DNA from: Acidobacteriota bacterium
GTDB lineage: Bacteria; Acidobacteriota; Terriglobia; Bryobacterales; Bryobacteraceae
Reading direction: 5' to 3'
Length of the DNA: 54,058 bases
Assembly: GCA_025350695.1 (NCBI GenBank)
Contig: JANXXI010000191.1
Coordinates: 1-54,058, forward strand
The notes below the pieces were generated by a model. It saw only the letters and a program-made list of their open reading frames with translations. It was not told where the DNA came from and searched no databases. Each line of letters begins with the position of its first letter. Position 1 is the stretch's first letter. The translations under genes and the position numbers were made by a program. Shown piece by piece: positions 51,345-54,058 of this stretch.

Positions 51345-54010
51345 AAAAGCCTGTCAAGCTTGCCTTTGCTTCTGGAAGCGACGACCTGATTCCCGGCTTC
51401 CTTGGAGAAATGTCCAAGCTCCATCCCGAAGTGGAACTTCTTGTAGTGTCCGAATTTGCCCCGCCCCAACCGTACCGCTGGATTCCTTATATTCCCAAAC
51501 GCCCCTTCGGTCTAAACGAAGCAAGGATATGCGCCGCCGTTGAAGGAAGGCCAGTGATCTTGGCTGGAATCATCCTGCAACCCAACATGCCCTACTGGAG
51601 CATGCGATGGATAGCCTGGAAGAATTGGCCGCTGCGCGTGGTTGCATTCAATGACAACATGAACCACTGGATGGTGCGGCCGAGGTCGTTCCCAATCATA
51701 GCCAAACACCTTTTGTGGCGATTACGGAACTTGGTGGTTAGTCAGTCCATGCCCGGTTCCGCTTGCTATACGATGGTCTGGCGATTCGGGCATCCATGGG
51801 CCTTCAAGCGTCCGATGGCAGCAGCTTCGGCGCGGTTGGCCGGCTGGGTGACGCAAACTCTCAAGCGCGTTCAAGCTGATGCTTTGAGTTCCGCGTTAGT
51901 GACGCTACCCAGCGGCATCAGCGTGGTGATTCCATCGCACAATGGCAAGCATCTTCTTGAAACTTTGTTGCCCAGCCTGATGCCGCTCATCCCAAAATCC
52001 GGTGAGGTCATCATTGTCGACAATGGTTCCAGCGATGGAACGGCCGACTGGCTCAAGCAAATTTATCCTTCGATTCGAGTTATTAAGGAACCAGCGCCTC
52101 TAGGATTCTCCCCCGCCTCCAATTTGGGAATCAAGGCGGCGCAATATTCACGATTGTTGATGTTGAATAACGATATGGTGGTTGAACCTTCCTTTGTTTC
52201 TGATCTTATCAAACCCTTTGAGACCGTTCCTGAGTTGTTCGGCGCCACGGCCCAGATCTTTTTCCCCGAAGGAGTGCGGCGAGAAGAGACTGGTAAAGCG
52301 GTGCGTCCTTCCGAGCGGACCGACGACGACTTTCCGGTTCGATGCGACCTTCCGATTGAAGGCGAAGACGGGAGCTATGTTCTGTATGGTAGCGGCGGCT
52401 GCACTTTGTACGATACGGCCAAGCTTAGGACATTGGGCGGCTTTGGCGAACAATTCAAACCTGCCTACGTGGAGGACTTAGACTTGGGGTTCCGCGCGTG
52501 GCAACGGGGTTGGGCAACCGTTTACGCATCCCATGCCCGAGTGCTACATTTTCATCGCCAGACCAGTTCCAAGATCTTTCAACCCGAACAACTGGATCTT
52601 CTCGTGGAGCGGAACTACTTGAAGTTCGTCGCCGGCGCCGCTTCAAGCCTCGAGTTCCCAGAACTATGGCGCGAAGCCGTCGGACGTTTGAATCATCTCT
52701 CCGCCCGCATGGAGCCAGTCAAGTCCGCGGCTGCCGCGCTTGCCGAAGCTTGGAAGGCGCCACTTTGGAATCGGTCATCCGTGAAGGGTGAACCCTTCTT
52801 GGCTCTCACCTCTGGCGAGGTGGCAGTGTTTCCAGGAATAGCACCATCCGGCAGACCTCGAATTTTGGTTGCATCGCCCTACATGCCGTTTCCACTTGCT
52901 CACGGTGGAGCAGTCCGCATGTTCAACCTGATGCGCAGGGCAGCCGTACATTTTGATCAAGTATTAATCGTATTCGCCGACGAATTGAAACAGCCGCCAG
53001 TGGAGCTTCGCGAAATTTTCTCGGAGATTGTGGTTGTCAAGCGCATTGGCTCGCATTTGGTCCCGTTTAATAATCGACCCCAGGTCGTCGAGGAATTTGC
53101 GTCGCCCGCTTTCGCACAAGCGCTTCGCCAAACAATCCGGAAATGGAAGCCCGGAGTTGTGCAACTCGAATTCACGCAACTAGCCCAATATGCCGTCAAT
53201 TGCGGACCTGCGAAAACCATTCTGGTGGAGCATGACATCACGCTTGACCTCTACGAACAATTGTTGAAGGACAGCGAAGATTGGGAGACCCGTTTGCAAT
53301 ACCGTATGTGGGTGGAGTTTGAAACGGCAGCCTGGAAGAACGTTGATGCGGTGGTGACGATGTCTGAAAAAGACCGTCAGACCGTGGGACTCACGAAGGC
53401 TGTATGCATTCAGAACGGCGTTGACCTCGATCGCTTTCAACCAAGCCGGCAGGAACCTATCGCACGGCGGTTACTGTTCATCGGTTCGTTCGCTCATCTA
53501 CCGAATCTCATGGCTATTGAATTCTTCATGCGCGAAGTTTGGCCAGGGCTCGCCGATCTGAATCCGCAGTTGCACATCATCGCTGGATCGCGCCATCACT
53601 ATTTCATGGACCTGTACCGCGACCGCGTCATAGTCAACTTGGATCAACCCGGCATTGAGGTGGAGGATTTTGTTAGCGATGTTCGTCCGGCTTACTGCCA
53701 AGCCGCCATCGTCATTGCCCCGTTGGTAGCAAGCGCCGGAACCAACATCAAGATCATGGAGGCGATGGCAATGGCGAAAGCCGTTGTCACGACTCCTGCC
53801 GGAATCAACGGTCTGGATTTGGAGCCTGGCGAAGATGTCGTCGTAACTCTCTCCGGACCCGAAATGGCGGCGGCAATTCGTGATTTAATCGTACATCCGG
53901 AAAAGAGGAAGTCGTTCGAGCTACGGGCGCGCGCCACCGTGGAACGCCGTTACAGTTGGGAGAAAATGGGCGACGTGCAACGGCAATTGTATCAGCGCCT
54001 AGCCCATTAA
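51341..54010 (+). CDS. Fused double glycosyltransferase (GT2 plus GT4) with N-terminal unknown domain
   Basis: An 889-residue protein of three parts. Residues 1-190 form a soluble domain I do not recognise (a possible substrate- or carrier-binding region). Residues 193-445 are a GT2 domain with 'Val-Val-Ile-Pro-Ser-His-Asn-Gly', 'Val-Asp-Asn-Gly-Ser-Ser-Asp-Gly' and an Asn-Asp-Asp-type site near 278, and 'Val-Glu-Asp-Leu-Asp-Leu-Gly'. Residues ~505-889 are a GT4 domain with 'Ala-Gly-Thr-Asn-Ile-Lys-Ile-Met-Glu-Ala-Met-Ala' near the C-terminus. Two sugars may be added in sequence by one chain. The start is TTG overlapping the toroid gene stop. Confidence 0.9.
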   Translation: MKKPVKLAFASGSDDLIPGFLGEMSKLHPEVELLVVSEFAPPQPYRWIPYIPKRPFGLNEARICAAVEGRPVILAGIILQPNMPYWSMRWIAWKNWPLRVVAFNDNMNHWMVRPRSFPIIAKHLLWRLRNLVVSQSMPGSACYTMVWRFGHPWAFKRPMAAASARLAGWVTQTLKRVQADALSSALVTLPSGISVVIPSHNGKHLLETLLPSLMPLIPKSGEVIIVDNGSSDGTADWLKQIYPSIRVIKEPAPLGFSPASNLGIKAAQYSRLLMLNNDMVVEPSFVSDLIKPFETVPELFGATAQIFFPEGVRREETGKAVRPSERTDDDFPVRCDLPIEGEDGSYVLYGSGGCTLYDTAKLRTLGGFGEQFKPAYVEDLDLGFRAWQRGWATVYASHARVLHFHRQTSSKIFQPEQLDLLVERNYLKFVAGAASSLEFPELWREAVGRLNHLSARMEPVKSAAAALAEAWKAPLWNRSSVKGEPFLALTSGEVAVFPGIAPSGRPRILVASPYMPFPLAHGGAVRMFNLMRRAAVHFDQVLIVFADELKQPPVELREIFSEIVVVKRIGSHLVPFNNRPQVVEEFASPAFAQALRQTIRKWKPGVVQLEFTQLAQYAVNCGPAKTILVEHDITLDLYEQLLKDSEDWETRLQYRMWVEFETAAWKNVDAVVTMSEKDRQTVGLTKAVCIQNGVDLDRFQPSRQEPIARRLLFIGSFAHLPNLMAIEFFMREVWPGLADLNPQLHIIAGSRHHYFMDLYRDRVIVNLDQPGIEVEDFVSDVRPAYCQAAIVIAPLVASAGTNIKIMEAMAMAKAVVTTPAGINGLDLEPGEDVVVTLSGPEMAAAIRDLIVHPEKRKSFELRARATVERRYSWEKMGDVQRQLYQRLAH

Positions 54011-54058
54011 GGCTGTCTTCAGATCCTCGTCAAAAGCACGAAGTCCAGTGATTTGCTG
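53999..54058 (-). CDS. Possible C-terminus of an unknown gene at the right edge
   Basis: A reading frame of 19 residues enters from the right edge and stops at 53999 (Leu-Lys-Thr-Ala-Leu-Met-Gly end), overlapping the glycosyltransferase stop by 12 bases. It is a normal-looking protein tail but too short to identify. Confidence 0.3.
   Translation of the reverse strand, partial: QQITGLRAFDEDLKTALMG

Noticed and set aside
1-54058. tRNA, rRNA, insertion sequences, integrases or attachment sites
   Set aside because: I looked for tRNA T-loop patterns and transposase/integrase motifs and found none; no terminal repeats bracket a mobile element.

Overview
The window looks like chromosomal DNA of an Acidobacteriota member of the Solibacteres/Bryobacterales type. 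The main evidence is a Solibacter-type TIGR03437 C-terminal module in the 924-residue secreted NHL-repeat protein (46698-49472). The many Tat-exported periplasmic enzymes (sulfatase, a mannonate-dehydratase-like protein, a gluconate-dehydrogenase-type small subunit), the GMC dehydrogenase paired with a multiheme cytochrome, and the DUF669, DUF4139 and AsmA proteins fit this. I see no rRNA, tRNA, CRISPR array, transposase or integrase.

Layout. 1-2.2 kb: a partial gene at the edge, a 7-TM protein with a 54-residue exported peptide upstream, and a DUF669 protein with an SSB-like tail that overlaps an orphan ABC-2 polysaccharide-export permease. 3-5.6 kb: a periplasmic dehydrogenase operon (Tat small subunit, GMC flavoprotein, pentaheme cytochrome). 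5.7-12.8 kb: pentapeptide-repeat protein, DUF1624 acyltransferase, LolA-like protein, fumarylacetoacetate-hydrolase-family enzyme, homoserine dehydrogenase and DUF4139 protein. 13.1-18.3 kb: a beta-barrel protein with a single-domain response regulator, a mostly non-coding stretch rich in hairpins, a glycosyltransferase and a TolC-like protein. 18.6-26.7 kb: pyrE-truA, lexA divergent from a DUF72 gene across a near-perfect 18-bp palindrome, AsmA, a CocE hydrolase and a KirBac channel.

26.7-33 kb: two divergent lipid-modification operons. One holds an FAD oxidoreductase, DUF1365 and CFA synthase with one-base start/stop overlaps. The other holds DUF2062, DUF1295, a second CFA-type methyltransferase and a racemase-fold protein. 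33-39 kb: an ARC/Mpa-like AAA ATPase, a mannonate-dehydratase-like enzyme, a YtcJ-like amidohydrolase and a membrane-anchored TPR protein. 39.6-44.6 kb: a patatin after a long AT-rich gap, Maf, an orphan Cas6-family RAMP, a sterol-desaturase-type hydroxylase, a NodB-like deacetylase and a YVTN beta-propeller. 44.7-54 kb: two small conserved proteins, a sulfatase, the NHL/TIGR03437 protein, an exported beta-rich protein, and an alpha-toroid protein coupled to a three-part double glycosyltransferase.

Most worth a second look: the lexA/DUF72 palindrome, which lies inside two overlapping promoters; the orphan Cas6; the 54-residue peptide/7-TM pair; the paired CFA operons; the ARC-like ATPase; and a TIGR03437 module apparently split by a copy of the neighbouring domain. 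Several genes lack a Shine-Dalgarno sequence but carry a TANNNT box 6-10 bases before the start codon, which suggests leaderless transcripts.
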